A DNA stretch of 64,000 nt from DATAWK01 sp036267255 (GTDB taxonomy: Bacteria > Acidobacteriota > Terriglobia > Terriglobales > Acidobacteriaceae): positions 62,001 to 126,000 of the forward strand of contig DATAWK010000003.1 of assembly GCA_036267255.1 (NCBI GenBank), written 5' to 3'. The notes beneath the pieces were generated by a model that did no database searches, had not been told where the DNA came from, and was given only the letters and a program-made list of their open reading frames with translations. Position numbers and translations under genes: made by a program. Every line of letters starts with the position of its first letter. Position 1 is the stretch's first letter. This document shows, one piece after another, positions 16,883 to 25,446 of the stretch.

Positions 16883-18267
16883 ACGACGGTGACTCCAACA
16901 GGTTCGGGGGCGGAGATTTCGGGAAATGCACCTGTGGGAAGCATATCAACCGCTTCTCCCAGCAGACTATTGGGAAAACTCTTCGTGATGCGGACGTTCA
17001 GATAGTTTCCAGGGGCAGGAAGAATGGGAGAGTGGGTGGTGAAGTTGACGGTTTTATTTTGCGAACTGCGTCCCATGACCTGACCGCGAGCGGAGTTATG
17101 ACCTTCAACCATTACTTCAGCTATTTCCCCGATATGACGGGCATAATTGTCTCTTTGCAGTTCCCGCTGACGGTCTAAAAGAATTTGCAGGCGCAGGGTT
17201 TTGATGGCATCGGCGATGCTGTCGGGCATGGAGACTGCCGGAGTGTTGGGGCGCGGCGAATATTTGAAGGCGAAGACGGCGTCGTATTGCACTTCCGCCA
17301 GCAGCGAGAGGGTCTCTTCAAAGTCCGCATCGGTTTCGCCGGGAAAGCCGACGATGATGTCGGTTGTCATGCTGATGGGACGGCGCGCGGCCCTGATCCA
17401 GGCGATGCGTTCCAGATACCAGTCGCGCGTATAGAGGCGCTGCATGGCGCGGAGGACGTTGGAGGAGCCGCTCTGCACGGGCAGATGCACATGGTCGCAG
17501 AGCGTGGGTACGGCGTCGATGGCCTCGACGATGTCGCGGGTGAAGTCGCGCGGATGCGAGGTGGTGAAACGGACGCGACGGATGCCGGGAATTTCTCCGA
17601 CGGCGACCAGCAGCTCGGCAAAAGATTTCTGGCTGGAGGGGTCGCGGTAGGAGTTGACGTTCTGGCCGAGAAGCTGAATCTCCGTATAACCGAGGTCGGC
17701 CATGCGGCGCGCTTCGTGGAGAACGGAGTCGGCGGTGCGGCTGCGTTCTTTGCCGCGAGTGAATGGGACGACGCAGTAGGCGCAGAACTTGTCGCAGCCT
17801 TCAATGATGGTGATGTAGCCACGGTGCGGATTGCTGCGCGCGGTGAACTCGGTCTCAAAGGTTTCGTCGGTCTGGCGGTCATCGAGGCCGGTGATGCGCT
17901 CTTCGCCGTTTTCCAGGCGAGCCAGCATCTGCGGCAGATTGCGATAGGACGCGGAGCCGGAGACGATGGAAACGTAGGGCGCGCGGTCGAAGATCTTTTC
18001 GCCTTCCTGTTGGGCGACGCAGCCGAGAACGGCGAAGCGCTTCCCTTTTTTGTGCAGCGCTTTGTAATCGTTGAGGCGATTGAAGACTTTCTGTTCGGCC
18101 TTGTCGCGGATGGAGCAGGTGTTGTAGAGGATGAGCGAAGCGTCGATCTCTTCCTGCACCTGGCGATAGCCCTGCTGCACCAGTGTGCCGATGACTTTTT
18201 CCGAGTCATGCACATTCATCTGGCAGCCAAAGGTTTCCAGGTAAAACGTCTTGTGATTCTCCACCAT
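16879..18267 (-). CDS. miaB: tRNA-2-methylthio-N6-isopentenyladenosine(37) synthase
   Basis: Radical-SAM methylthiotransferase that modifies A37 of tRNAs reading UNN codons. The 462 residues comprise an N-terminal UPF0004 domain with the three auxiliary-cluster cysteines (Cys15 in TFGCQMN, Cys51, Cys83), and a radical-SAM core with Cys158, Cys162 and Cys165 in EGCDKFCAYC. The C-terminal TRAM domain includes VMVEGHNSARGQVMGRSSQNK. The NTCSIRDKAEQK signature separates MiaB from RimO and MtaB. The BFN gene overlaps its stop codon. Confidence 0.95.
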   Translation of the reverse strand: MVENHKTFYLETFGCQMNVHDSEKVIGTLVQQGYRQVQEEIDASLILYNTCSIRDKAEQKVFNRLNDYKALHKKGKRFAVLGCVAQQEGEKIFDRAPYVSIVSGSASYRNLPQMLARLENGEERITGLDDRQTDETFETEFTARSNPHRGYITIIEGCDKFCAYCVVPFTRGKERSRTADSVLHEARRMADLGYTEIQLLGQNVNSYRDPSSQKSFAELLVAVGEIPGIRRVRFTTSHPRDFTRDIVEAIDAVPTLCDHVHLPVQSGSSNVLRAMQRLYTRDWYLERIAWIRAARRPISMTTDIIVGFPGETDADFEETLSLLAEVQYDAVFAFKYSPRPNTPAVSMPDSIADAIKTLRLQILLDRQRELQRDNYARHIGEIAEVMVEGHNSARGQVMGRSSQNKTVNFTTHSPILPAPGNYLNVRITKSFPNSLLGEAVDMLPTGAFPEISAPEPVGVTVV

Positions 18268-18444
18268 TCAACGTGAGTATATACCGGTTTTCGCGATGCT
18301 ATAGGCCGCAAAGATCGCTTCCGCGCGGCCTTTCGTTGAGGAAGGGCTGCGTAGCGCAGAGTCGCTGTTGCGCAGTTGCTCAGGCTGCCGCGCGATCCCA
18401 TGAAGTCGTTGTGCGAAGCCTTTGCAATAATAGAGATCTGAGTT

Positions 18445-19188
18445 ATGCCCGTACCGTATTTGCGACGACTGACCGGAAAGGAACGAAGCCACGCGGCCAA
18501 CCGGCAACTGGCTCGCTTCCTAGCGTTTATTGCCGGTGCTACGGATGCCGGAGGGTATATTACGTTGCGACAGTACACATCGCATATGTCCGGAATAGCC
18601 TCCTCGGTGGCGAACCATATGGCAGTGGGCGAGCTTCGATTGGCAGCTGCGGGGGTGAGCGCGATGTTGGCCTTTGTGGCTGGAGCAGCCTGTACTGCGG
18701 TGATGGTGAATTGGGGCCGCCGCCGGCAGATGCAGAGCGAGTACGCGTTTCCGTTGATGGTGGAAGCCGCACTGCTGCTTTGTTTTGGGGTGATGGGCGG
18801 GCGGTTTGAAGATTATCATTGGCTGTTCGTGCCAGCCACGGTGGGACTACTGTGCTTCACGATGGGATTGCAGAATGCCATCATCACGAAGATCTCTCAG
18901 TATGAAATTCGGACAACGCATGTGACGGGCATGGTGACGGACATCGGGATTGAGATCGGCAGGTTGATCTATTGGAACCGAGGGGTATACCCGGGCCGAC
19001 AGGAGGTACGGGCCGATCGAGGCAACCTTTGGTTGCTTACTTCGCTGGTCGGTCTGTTTGTTATTGGCGGAGTTCTGGGCGCAATTGGGTTCGAGCATGT
19101 GGGATTCGTGGTTACGCTGCCGCTGGCCGCTGTACTGTTGCTGCTGGCCTTCGTTCCTGTGATGGACGATCTGCGGGAACTTCCATGA
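18445..19188 (+). CDS. YoaK/DUF1275-family membrane protein
   Basis: 247 residues with about six hydrophobic segments. It starts with a basic tail and then FLAFIAGATDAGGYITLRQYTSHMSG, the family opening. GLQNAIITKISQYEIRTTHVTGMVTDIGIEIG in the middle is also typical of DUF1275. Function of the family is not known; transport is a guess. It diverges from miaB across 177 bases in which no clear element was found. Confidence 0.88.
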   Translation: MPVPYLRRLTGKERSHAANRQLARFLAFIAGATDAGGYITLRQYTSHMSGIASSVANHMAVGELRLAAAGVSAMLAFVAGAACTAVMVNWGRRRQMQSEYAFPLMVEAALLLCFGVMGGRFEDYHWLFVPATVGLLCFTMGLQNAIITKISQYEIRTTHVTGMVTDIGIEIGRLIYWNRGVYPGRQEVRADRGNLWLLTSLVGLFVIGGVLGAIGFEHVGFVVTLPLAAVLLLLAFVPVMDDLRELP

Positions 19189-19286
19189 GGAATGCATAGC
19201 GATATGTGACTACGCCCTCCTGCCACTCTGGCTGGAGGCCGCTTTGCAGGGCTTCAGCAATCGAGTGAAATAAACTAAGCTTCATC

Positions 19287-19874
19287 GTGATCACAACAGA
19301 CCAGGACGACTGGAATGAGCGCTACAGGTCGGGCGAGTTCGGGTATCGTGACCCGGACGCGTTTGTGATGGACGCGCACCACAACTATCTGGAGCCATTG
19401 CTGATGGCCGGAAGCGCGGGACTGGATCTTGCCGGAGGGGCGGGACACCACGCTATCTGGCTGGCGCAACAGGGCTGGCGCATGACGCTGGTGGATTTTT
19501 CGCAGGCAGCCATTGCGATCGCGCGGGAGCGGTCGGAGGGGACGAGGCTGGAGATGCTGTGCGGACCGGCTCATTATGTGGTGGAGAGTTTGATCGAGCA
19601 AAAGCAACAATTCGGGTTCGTGCTGGTTTCCTTCTTTCTGGAGCGCGAGGTATTGTCCATGCTGCCATCGCTGCTGGCTCCCGATGGCCTGCTGCTGTAC
19701 CGGAGCTACACGGTGGACAATGTACGCTTGAAGAATCCGAATGGCCCGCGCAATCCGCTGTACCTGCTGCAATCGCAGGAGCTGCTGAAGGCCTATTCCA
19801 AGATGCGCATTCTGCATTACAACGAGACGGTCGCGGTCAAGGGCGTGGTGGAGCTGATCGCGCAGCGCGATTGA
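19287..19874 (+). CDS. class I SAM-dependent methyltransferase (TehB-like)
   Basis: 195 residues. WNERYRSGEFGYRDPDAFV at the N-terminus and GLDLAGGAGHHAIWLAQQGWRMTLVDFSQAAI (SAM-binding strands 1 and 2) match the small methyltransferases related to tellurite-resistance TehB. The acidic end of strand 2 (VDFS) should bind the SAM ribose. The substrate is unknown. The start is GTG at 19287; no better start was seen upstream. The thioesterase gene follows 44 bases later on the same strand. Confidence 0.85.
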   Translation: MITTDQDDWNERYRSGEFGYRDPDAFVMDAHHNYLEPLLMAGSAGLDLAGGAGHHAIWLAQQGWRMTLVDFSQAAIAIARERSEGTRLEMLCGPAHYVVESLIEQKQQFGFVLVSFFLEREVLSMLPSLLAPDGLLLYRSYTVDNVRLKNPNGPRNPLYLLQSQELLKAYSKMRILHYNETVAVKGVVELIAQRD

Positions 19875-19918
19875 AACAATACGTTGCAAGGATGGAGCGA
19901 GGATTTTCTGAGAGGCCT

Positions 19919-20446
19919 ATGCCGAAGCAAGCGATGGAAACGAAGGCAGCAAAGAAGGATCGGTCTAAAGACCGGTCGAGCGATACGACTCCGATGACGG
20001 TGAACCGGAACCATTGCTTTGGGTGCGGCCCGGATAATCGTACCGGGTTGCATCTGCACTTTGAGCGGGTCTCGGATGAGAAATCCGTCGAATGCTATTT
20101 TGAGTTGACGCGCAGTTTTGAAGGGCCTCCGGGCCACGTGCATGGCGGCATCATCGCCACCATTCTGGACGAAACGATGGGGCACGTGAACTGGCGCAAG
20201 CAGGTGGTGGCGCTGACGCGGCAGATGTCGATTGAATATTTAAGGCCGGTTCCGCTGGCGACGAAGCTGCACGCTGTGGGCTGGCCGGTGAGCGAGCATG
20301 GCCGCAAGCATCAGAATGCTGCGGAGATTCGTACGCTGGATGGCCACGTGCTGGCGCGCAGCGAAGGATTGTTTATCGCCATCGATCCGGCGACCATGTT
20401 CGACAAACATGAGCGCAAGGGTGTGCCGTTGCAGAAGAAATCCTGA
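19919..20446 (+). CDS. PaaI-type hotdog-fold thioesterase
   Basis: 175 residues. The N-terminal about 25 residues are charged. NRNHCFGCGPDNRTGLHL is typical of a hotdog thioesterase subgroup. The core HVHGGIIATILDETMG carries the HGG motif and the acidic residue on the long helix. It presumably hydrolyses an acyl-CoA; the substrate is unknown. The ATG at 19919 has GAGAGG just upstream; an in-frame ATG at 19892 is the alternative start. It converges with the STAS gene at 20500. Confidence 0.87.
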   Translation: MPKQAMETKAAKKDRSKDRSSDTTPMTVNRNHCFGCGPDNRTGLHLHFERVSDEKSVECYFELTRSFEGPPGHVHGGIIATILDETMGHVNWRKQVVALTRQMSIEYLRPVPLATKLHAVGWPVSEHGRKHQNAAEIRTLDGHVLARSEGLFIAIDPATMFDKHERKGVPLQKKS

Positions 20447-20499
20447 TGGGCGATGGTTGCGTTTGGGCGCGGTTGGGCGGGCAGACGCGCGAGTTGCGA

Positions 20500-20850
20500 T
20501 CAGCCGATCTTGATGCCCGTTTCTCCGATGATGGCGAAGACGGACAGGAGCCGAGTGGTTCCAAGAAGATCATGAATCTGTTTGGCGAGATGTATGAGTT
20601 CCAGGCTGCAACCTGCCGACCGGGCGGAAACATACAGGCGAACCAGTGCGCCGAGGCCCATGCTGTCCATGCGGGTAATATCTTTCAGGTCGAGCACAAG
20701 GCGCTTCGTGCCCGGAATCTGCTGGCTGACGGTGTCGTAGAAAATATTGTTCACGCCGGCCACCAGCCTGCCGTGGCACCGCACCAGGACAGCGTCTCCG
20801 ACACGTTTTACCTCAAACGTAAGGGTGTTTGCTGCGATTTGGTCAGACAT
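20500..20850 (-). CDS. STAS-domain protein (anti-sigma factor antagonist-like)
   Basis: 116 residues, a single STAS domain. The switch loop DITRMDSMGLGALVRLY holds Ser63, the residue that partner kinases phosphorylate in SpoIIAA/RsbV-type antagonists. The order VLVRCHGRLVAGV, then LVLDLKDI, then LELIHLAKQIHDLL is the normal STAS strand-helix series. No partner kinase or phosphatase gene is adjacent, so the pathway is unknown. Confidence 0.88.
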   Translation of the reverse strand: MSDQIAANTLTFEVKRVGDAVLVRCHGRLVAGVNNIFYDTVSQQIPGTKRLVLDLKDITRMDSMGLGALVRLYVSARSAGCSLELIHLAKQIHDLLGTTRLLSVFAIIGETGIKIG

Positions 20851-21263
20851 ACTTCGCTGCCTTGCTGAAATGTTTGTAGGAGCCGGAAATCGACATCGCG
20901 TGATTTTCGCATATCGCGATGAGGAATGAAACAGATTTTCTGCCTGATAGAAATACCGGGTAGTGGTGCAGTTTGAATGGGAAGGTCCTCAGTGGCTGAA
21001 GCCGAGGTCTACCCATTCTCCATTCCCCCCGGCTAAAGCCGGGAGTCTATCCAAGAGCCATTGCCAAACTGCACCACTCCCAAATACTGGTCTGCCAGTT
21101 CAGCGCAGAAGCACCCGCGCTCCCACCCAAGGCCTCCGTTCCTCTATGAGTGAATTCGCCTGATTACAATACCTGTACGGTCTTTGTGCTCGCTCGTTGC
21201 AGCGATCTTTTACATTTCGCTGTTCAGAAACGTATCGCGAAACGTCTCTTCAAGAGAATCAAC
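20851..21263. other. intergenic stretch carrying hairpin element B
   Basis: 413 bases without a supported gene. Its centre is the compound hairpin element (20962-21078, listed separately). The last 100 bases lead to the carbonic anhydrase; an open frame continues upstream of the chosen ATG there but has no family similarity and a poor ribosome site. Confidence 0.5.
20962..21078. repeat. compound hairpin element (GGCT(A/G)AAGCC type), copy B
   Basis: Outer arms AGTGGTGCAGTTTG (20962-20975) and CAAACTGCACCACT (21065-21078) are a perfect 14-bp inverted repeat. Inside are a hairpin around TGGCTGAAGCCGA (near 20992-21004) and the perfect hairpin CCCGGCTAAAGCCGGG (21028-21043). The plan is the same as copy A at 8166-8273: outer arms around one GAA-loop and one AAA-loop hairpin, here in the opposite order. 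The arms themselves are unrelated in sequence between the two copies. Confidence 0.75.
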
Positions 21264-21824
21264 ATGAACAATCTCGACTCGATGCTGGAACGGAACAAAG
21301 ATTTTGCTGCTCAGCAGTCTGCTTCGGGCACGCTTATGCCATCGCTGCCGCGGTCGCTACCGAATGTGAAGGCGATCATCATCGGTTGCGCCGATATGCG
21401 CGTGGATCCTGCTCATGTGCTCGGAATCAAACCGGGCGAAGCCGTCGTGATACGAAACATCGGCGGTCGAATCACCCCGGGCTTGTTGGAGCAGTTGGGC
21501 TTGCTCGGACGAATCGGACAGGTTGCCGAAGAGATTCCTGGAGGCGGCGGCGAATTTCATCTCATCGTGCTGCAGCACACCGATTGCGGCATGACGCGCC
21601 TTGCGGGCGACACTGCCCTGCTGACGCACTATTTTCAGATACAGGAAGGGGAGCTCAAGACCAAGTCGGTCCTCGATCCTCGTACGGCGGTTGCCGTCGA
21701 CGTTGCCGTGCTCAGGGCGATTCCCGTATTGCCCGGCGAGTGGCTACTTTCCGGTCTCGTCTATGACGTTGCGACCGGACTTGTTGAAGTCATCGTGCCG
21801 CCAGCGCCAATTCGTTCGGTGTGA
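21264..21824 (+). CDS. beta-class carbonic anhydrase
   Basis: 186 residues; interconverts CO2 and bicarbonate with a zinc ion. The zinc ligands are Cys42 in GCADMRVDP, His105 and Cys108 in QHTDCGM. Asp44 and Arg46 form the catalytic dyad. RNIGGRITP is also typical. The ATG at 21264 begins a normal family N-terminus (helix, then PNVKAIIIGCADMR). A longer in-frame opening upstream has no similarity and was dropped. The gene stands alone between repeat elements. Confidence 0.9.
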   Translation: MNNLDSMLERNKDFAAQQSASGTLMPSLPRSLPNVKAIIIGCADMRVDPAHVLGIKPGEAVVIRNIGGRITPGLLEQLGLLGRIGQVAEEIPGGGGEFHLIVLQHTDCGMTRLAGDTALLTHYFQIQEGELKTKSVLDPRTAVAVDVAVLRAIPVLPGEWLLSGLVYDVATGLVEVIVPPAPIRSV

Positions 21825-22048
21825 ATATCCAGATGAGCGAGCTTGTATGAGGGATGGATTACACCGCTCCGAGGGGTAAGCCAAGGCGCGGCTTGCATTG
21901 ATGAACGTGCAGGGGCCGGGGCTTAACCGGACGCAAAACGCGGGTATCGGCGCGTGCGGGCAAACTGCCGGTTTGCCGGCCACACGCCCGAAGCGTCGCC
22001 TTTGCGACCACTTCTAGCAGCGCAGGGCGGTTTACACTCACATTACCT
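21825..22048. other. intergenic stretch with left copy of the direct repeat
   Basis: 224 bases between the carbonic anhydrase and the unrecognised gene at 22049. It holds the left 52-bp repeat (21913-21964) followed by CCGGTTTGCCGG, a short inverted repeat at about 21969-21980. No gene was seen. Confidence 0.5.
21913..21964. repeat. 52-bp direct repeat, left copy
   Basis: Begins GGGCCGGGGCTTAACCGG and ends GCGTGCGGGCAAA. It matches 22836-22887 in the same orientation at 51 of 52 positions; the one difference is at 21949. Just upstream both copies continue with a near match (GCAGGGG against GCAGGG). The two copies are 923 bases apart and bracket a single gene. Confidence 0.85.
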
Positions 22049-22681
22049 ATGGCAAAGTTGAGCGCAGGCGAGAGGAAAGCGTACTACCTGACGGCGCTAG
22101 AGCAGCATCGGCAACTTATGAAAGCCGCCGTTGAGCAAATGGCTGAAGGAAATCTAGTTCATGCACTGATTATCGCGACATCTATTCGCGTCCTCCTACA
22201 CGAAACAGGCAGCAGCATCCCTTTGCTAAAACGTCTGCGGACAGACTATCTTTCGCTGCCGATTTTTACGGCCGCCGCGCCGAAACCTCAGCCTACTCCG
22301 CCAAACGTCCGAGCGGTGACGGTAATGCATGTCGCGGCGAACTTGATGATTGCAGACGGCAAGCTCTCACTCAAACCTACGATCAATATCGAAGGCTGCG
22401 AACAGAAAACACTCGGACGATGGTGGACCGACTTGGGACTTGTCGTTCCGGGGGGAACTCCGCTCTCTCGAAAGGACATCATTCTCGGCATCGCCAACAA
22501 AGAGGGCGCTCATGTCGATGACGATATGCCACGCAATTATCGGATAATGCTTCAAAGCAAATCGCTTCAGATAAAGATCAACGATACCGAATACGAGCCG
22601 GTAAACATCACCAAGTACGTGTGCGGTACCGCTGGTGTCGAATTGCTCGATTGTTTGAAACGAAATCTCTTAGTCACGTGA
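22049..22681 (+). CDS. unrecognised protein, 210 residues, between direct repeats
   Basis: I do not recognise the family. The first about 70 residues are mostly helical and polar (LEQHRQLMKAAVEQMAEGNLVHALIIATSIRVLL). A proline-rich linker (about 75-88) follows, then a mixed domain with KTLGRWWTDLGLVVPGGTPLSRKDIILGIANKEGAHVDDDM. There is no signal peptide and no membrane segment. Codon use has more A/T-ending and AGA-like choices than neighbouring genes, which suggests transfer. The 52-bp direct repeats on both sides support movement or duplication as a unit. It could be a small mobile-island cargo gene; no enzyme motif supports a function. Confidence 0.7.
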   Translation: MAKLSAGERKAYYLTALEQHRQLMKAAVEQMAEGNLVHALIIATSIRVLLHETGSSIPLLKRLRTDYLSLPIFTAAAPKPQPTPPNVRAVTVMHVAANLMIADGKLSLKPTINIEGCEQKTLGRWWTDLGLVVPGGTPLSRKDIILGIANKEGAHVDDDMPRNYRIMLQSKSLQIKINDTEYEPVNITKYVCGTAGVELLDCLKRNLLVT

Positions 22682-23025
22682 ACCTCGTGACGAGGGGGCA
22701 GTACACAGTGACCGGCAAGCCCGAAGTTCGATTTCCATTGACGATAACAGGACTTAGCACTCGTTGAGGAGCCATTGGTTCGTGTTCCGGGTGCATCGTC
22801 GGCTAACCGGAAGGTATGCAGGGTTTGGCGATGCAGGGCCGGGGCTTAACCGGACGCAAAACGCGGGTATCTGCGCGTGCGGGCAAAGCTCCATCCAACG
22901 AGTGCGCATAAGCATCCATCCAGCGGCGCTACGGCCTGTGTCTTGATTCGGTAGGGTGAGGCGCGAAAACTTGCTAAACTAAAGAGTTGCAGGCGAAGAA
23001 CATTTGAGAGATTCCAGAGCAAAGA
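22682..23025. other. intergenic stretch with right copy of the direct repeat
   Basis: 344 bases between the unrecognised gene and pdxS. It contains the right direct repeat (22836-22887) and, further on, the pdxS leader. A GGCTAACCGG motif at 22801-22810 partly echoes the repeat. No gene, tRNA or integrase was seen. Confidence 0.5.
22836..22887. repeat. 52-bp direct repeat, right copy
   Basis: Same orientation as 21913-21964, 51 of 52 bases identical (T instead of G at 22872). It follows the unrecognised gene by about 155 bases. It is not part of a tRNA or a recognised IS end. Confidence 0.85.
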
Positions 23026-23982
23026 ATGCCTGGCGGGGGGACGACGATGGCAGAGCATAACGTGAACGGAAACGGCAGCGGCAATTACGGATTGCGCCTG
23101 AAGGTGGGCCTGGCGGAGATGCTGAAGGGCGGCGTCATTATGGACGTCATCAACGCAGCGCAGGCGGAGATCGCCGAGAGGGCGGGCGCGGTGGCGGTGA
23201 TGGCGCTGGAGCGCGTGCCGGCGCAGATTCGCGCCGAGGGCGGCGTGGCGCGGATGGCTTCTCCGAAGATCATCAAAGAGATTATGAAGACTGTCTCGAT
23301 TCCGGTGATGGCGAAGTGCCGCATCGGTCATTTTGCCGAGGCGCAGGTGCTGCAGGAGCTGGGTGTGGATTTCATTGACGAGTCGGAAGTGCTGACGCCG
23401 GCCGATGAAGTGCATCACGTGGACAAGCATGCTTTCAAGACGCCGTTTGTGTGCGGTGCGCGCGATCTGGGTGAGGCGCTGCGGCGGATTGCCGAGGGTG
23501 CGGCCATGATCCGGACCAAGGGCGAAGCGGGCACCGGCGATGTGGTGCACGCGGTGAAACACATGCGGCAGATTGTGAAAGACATGCGCGCACTGACGGT
23601 GCTGGGCGAAGAGGAACTGTACGCGGCGGCGAAGGAACATCGTGCACCGTATGAACTGGTGCGGATGGTGGCCAAGAGCGGCAAGCTGCCGGTGCCGAAT
23701 TTTTCTGCGGGCGGCATTGCGACTCCTGCAGACGCGGCGCTGGTGCGGTATCTGGGCGCGGAGGCGGTGTTTGTCGGCTCGGGAATTTTTATGAGCGATT
23801 CGCATACGCTGGCCGATCCCAAGGAAGCCGAGACGCGTGCCCGCGCGATTGTGCGCGCGACGACGTTCTACGACGATCCGAAGGTACTGGCCGAGACCAG
23901 CGAAGAATGTACCGGCGCCATGAAGGGGCTGGCTATCTCCGCGCTGGACCAAGGGGCGCTGTTGCAAACGCGCGGCTGGTAG
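23026..23982 (+). CDS. pdxS: pyridoxal 5'-phosphate synthase, lyase subunit PdxS
   Basis: Builds PLP from ribose 5-phosphate, glyceraldehyde 3-phosphate and ammonia supplied by PdxT. The 318 residues form a TIM barrel with the two catalytic lysines in VMAKCRIGH and IRTKGEAGTG. LERVPAQIRAEGGVARM and FSAGGIATPADAALV are also hallmark stretches. The N-terminus has about 20 extra Gly/Asn-rich residues; an internal ATG eight codons in (MAEHNVNGNG) is an alternative start. pdxT follows after 31 bases. Confidence 0.96.
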   Translation: MPGGGTTMAEHNVNGNGSGNYGLRLKVGLAEMLKGGVIMDVINAAQAEIAERAGAVAVMALERVPAQIRAEGGVARMASPKIIKEIMKTVSIPVMAKCRIGHFAEAQVLQELGVDFIDESEVLTPADEVHHVDKHAFKTPFVCGARDLGEALRRIAEGAAMIRTKGEAGTGDVVHAVKHMRQIVKDMRALTVLGEEELYAAAKEHRAPYELVRMVAKSGKLPVPNFSAGGIATPADAALVRYLGAEAVFVGSGIFMSDSHTLADPKEAETRARAIVRATTFYDDPKVLAETSEECTGAMKGLAISALDQGALLQTRGW

Positions 23983-24013
23983 GGCGCGCCCGGACCGCAA
24001 CCTGGAAATTTCC

Positions 24014-24634
24014 ATGCAAACTTCACCGACTATTGGTGTGCTCGCCCTGCAGGGCGATTACGAGGCCCATGCTCATGCGCTTGCCGAAGCGGGAGCGACG
24101 CCGAAGCTGGTGCGCACACCGCTGGAGCTGGAGGGCGTGCAGGGCCTGGTGATTCCCGGCGGCGAATCGACCACATTTCTGAAATTTCTGGAGCGCGAGG
24201 GCATGCTGGCGTCCCTGCAGAGGTACGTGGAAGCGTATCCGACCTTTGGCACCTGTGCCGGGTGCATTTTGCTGGCCAAGGAAGTGCTGTCTCCCGCGCA
24301 GCAGAGCCTGGCGGTGCTGGATGCGACGGTGGAGCGCAACGCGTATGGGCGGCAGGTGGACAGCAGCATTCAAGTGGCGGAGACAGCGCTGCCGGGCGGT
24401 CCGCTGGAGATGGTCTACATTCGCGCGCCACGCATTCAAAAGACGGGCGCGGGCGTAGAGGTCCTTGCTGAGCGCGACGGCTTCCCTGTTCTGGTGAGGC
24501 AGAAAAATATTCTGGCGGCGACGTTTCATCCGGAGCTGTCGGCGGATCGCCGCGTGCATCGTTACTTTGTGCAGATGGTGGAAGGGTTTGCTGCTTCCCT
24601 GCCCGCGGATTCTTCTGCAAAGGCTGTCCGCTAG
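24014..24634 (+). CDS. pdxT: pyridoxal 5'-phosphate synthase, glutaminase subunit PdxT
   Basis: Class I glutamine amidotransferase that feeds ammonia to PdxS. 206 residues. Seen: IGVLALQGDYEAHA at the start, VIPGGESTT, the nucleophile Cys in FGTCAGCILLAK, and FHPELSADRRVHRYF with the catalytic His and Glu. It forms an operon with pdxS. The coxB gene begins 40 bases later on the same strand and could be on the same transcript. Confidence 0.95.
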   Translation: MQTSPTIGVLALQGDYEAHAHALAEAGATPKLVRTPLELEGVQGLVIPGGESTTFLKFLEREGMLASLQRYVEAYPTFGTCAGCILLAKEVLSPAQQSLAVLDATVERNAYGRQVDSSIQVAETALPGGPLEMVYIRAPRIQKTGAGVEVLAERDGFPVLVRQKNILAATFHPELSADRRVHRYFVQMVEGFAASLPADSSAKAVR

Positions 24635-24674
24635 AACTGCTTCTCCTGCAAAGGTCATCCGCTATTCTTAAGCG

Positions 24675-25445
24675 ATGCTTGTTTTCTCCACGCACGACGC
24701 TGCTGTCTTTTTGCTGACCGGAGCGCCGTTCTGGGGCATGCCTCCGGGCGCTTCGTTGCACTCGCCTGCCATTGACGCGTTGATGCGCACCAGTCTCGGC
24801 ATTCTGTTGGGCTTTTTATTGCTGGCGCAGGTGCTGGCCTTTACGGGATTATTTCTCGCGCCGCGAGCCAAGACGCGCTTTTCCGCACCGTGGCGTTGGG
24901 GGATGCTGGTGGTGCTGGTCGCGCTGTTTGTATGGATGACGGCTGTGGCCGAGCATTTGTGGACGGCGACCAGCATCGCCAAAGCCGAAGCCAACGCGGT
25001 GCAGGTGGAAGTGACGGGCGTGCAGTTTGAGTGGTACTTTCGCTATCCCGGCCCGGATGGTGTGTATGGAAGAACGCGACCGGAGCTGATCGATGCGGCT
25101 GGGGGAAATCCTCTGGGCGTCGATCCGAACGATCCGCATAGCAAAGACGATCTTGTGCGCAGTGTGCTGGTGCTGCCGGTGGGTGAAGAAGTGCATGTGC
25201 AACTGCGCGCGCAGGATGTGATCCACGGATTTTTTATTCCGGCGATGCGCGTGAAGCTGAATGCGGTTCCGGGGCGCGTGACGCAACTCCACTTCACTCC
25301 CATGAAGACGGGGAGTTATGCCATTGTCTGCTCGCAGGTGTGCGGGCTGGGACACTATCGCATGCATGCGGAGCTGCGCGTGGTGACGGCAGCCGAATTT
25401 GCGCAGTGGCAGGCGCAACAGGAGGCCGCACAAGCGGAGCCATAG
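24675..25445 (+). CDS. coxB: cytochrome c oxidase subunit II
   Basis: Carries the CuA centre that accepts electrons from cytochrome c. 256 residues. Two membrane segments lie at about 35-62 and 74-98, followed by a periplasmic cupredoxin domain. CuA ligands are visible in VCSQVCGLGHYRMH (two Cys, His, Met), plus an upstream His in QDVIHGFFIPAMR. The usual Glu between the cysteines is Gln here. VQVEVTGVQFEWYFRYPG is the aromatic electron-entry region. There is no haem c motif. coxA starts one base after the stop codon. Confidence 0.94.
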   Translation: MLVFSTHDAAVFLLTGAPFWGMPPGASLHSPAIDALMRTSLGILLGFLLLAQVLAFTGLFLAPRAKTRFSAPWRWGMLVVLVALFVWMTAVAEHLWTATSIAKAEANAVQVEVTGVQFEWYFRYPGPDGVYGRTRPELIDAAGGNPLGVDPNDPHSKDDLVRSVLVLPVGEEVHVQLRAQDVIHGFFIPAMRVKLNAVPGRVTQLHFTPMKTGSYAIVCSQVCGLGHYRMHAELRVVTAAEFAQWQAQQEAAQAEP

Positions 25446-25446
25446 C

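Noticed and set aside
21150..21263. A longer carbonic anhydrase start
   Set aside because: The added 38 residues lack similarity to the family; the ATG at 21264 opens the normal N-terminus.
22049..22681. Calling the repeat-flanked gene a transposase or integrase
   Set aside because: No DDE, Tyr-recombinase or serine-recombinase motif can be seen; left as unrecognised.
22846..24015. A 389-codon minus frame over pdxS
   Set aside because: Shadow of pdxS; the only notable part is that it ends inside the right direct repeat, which is a coincidence of frame.
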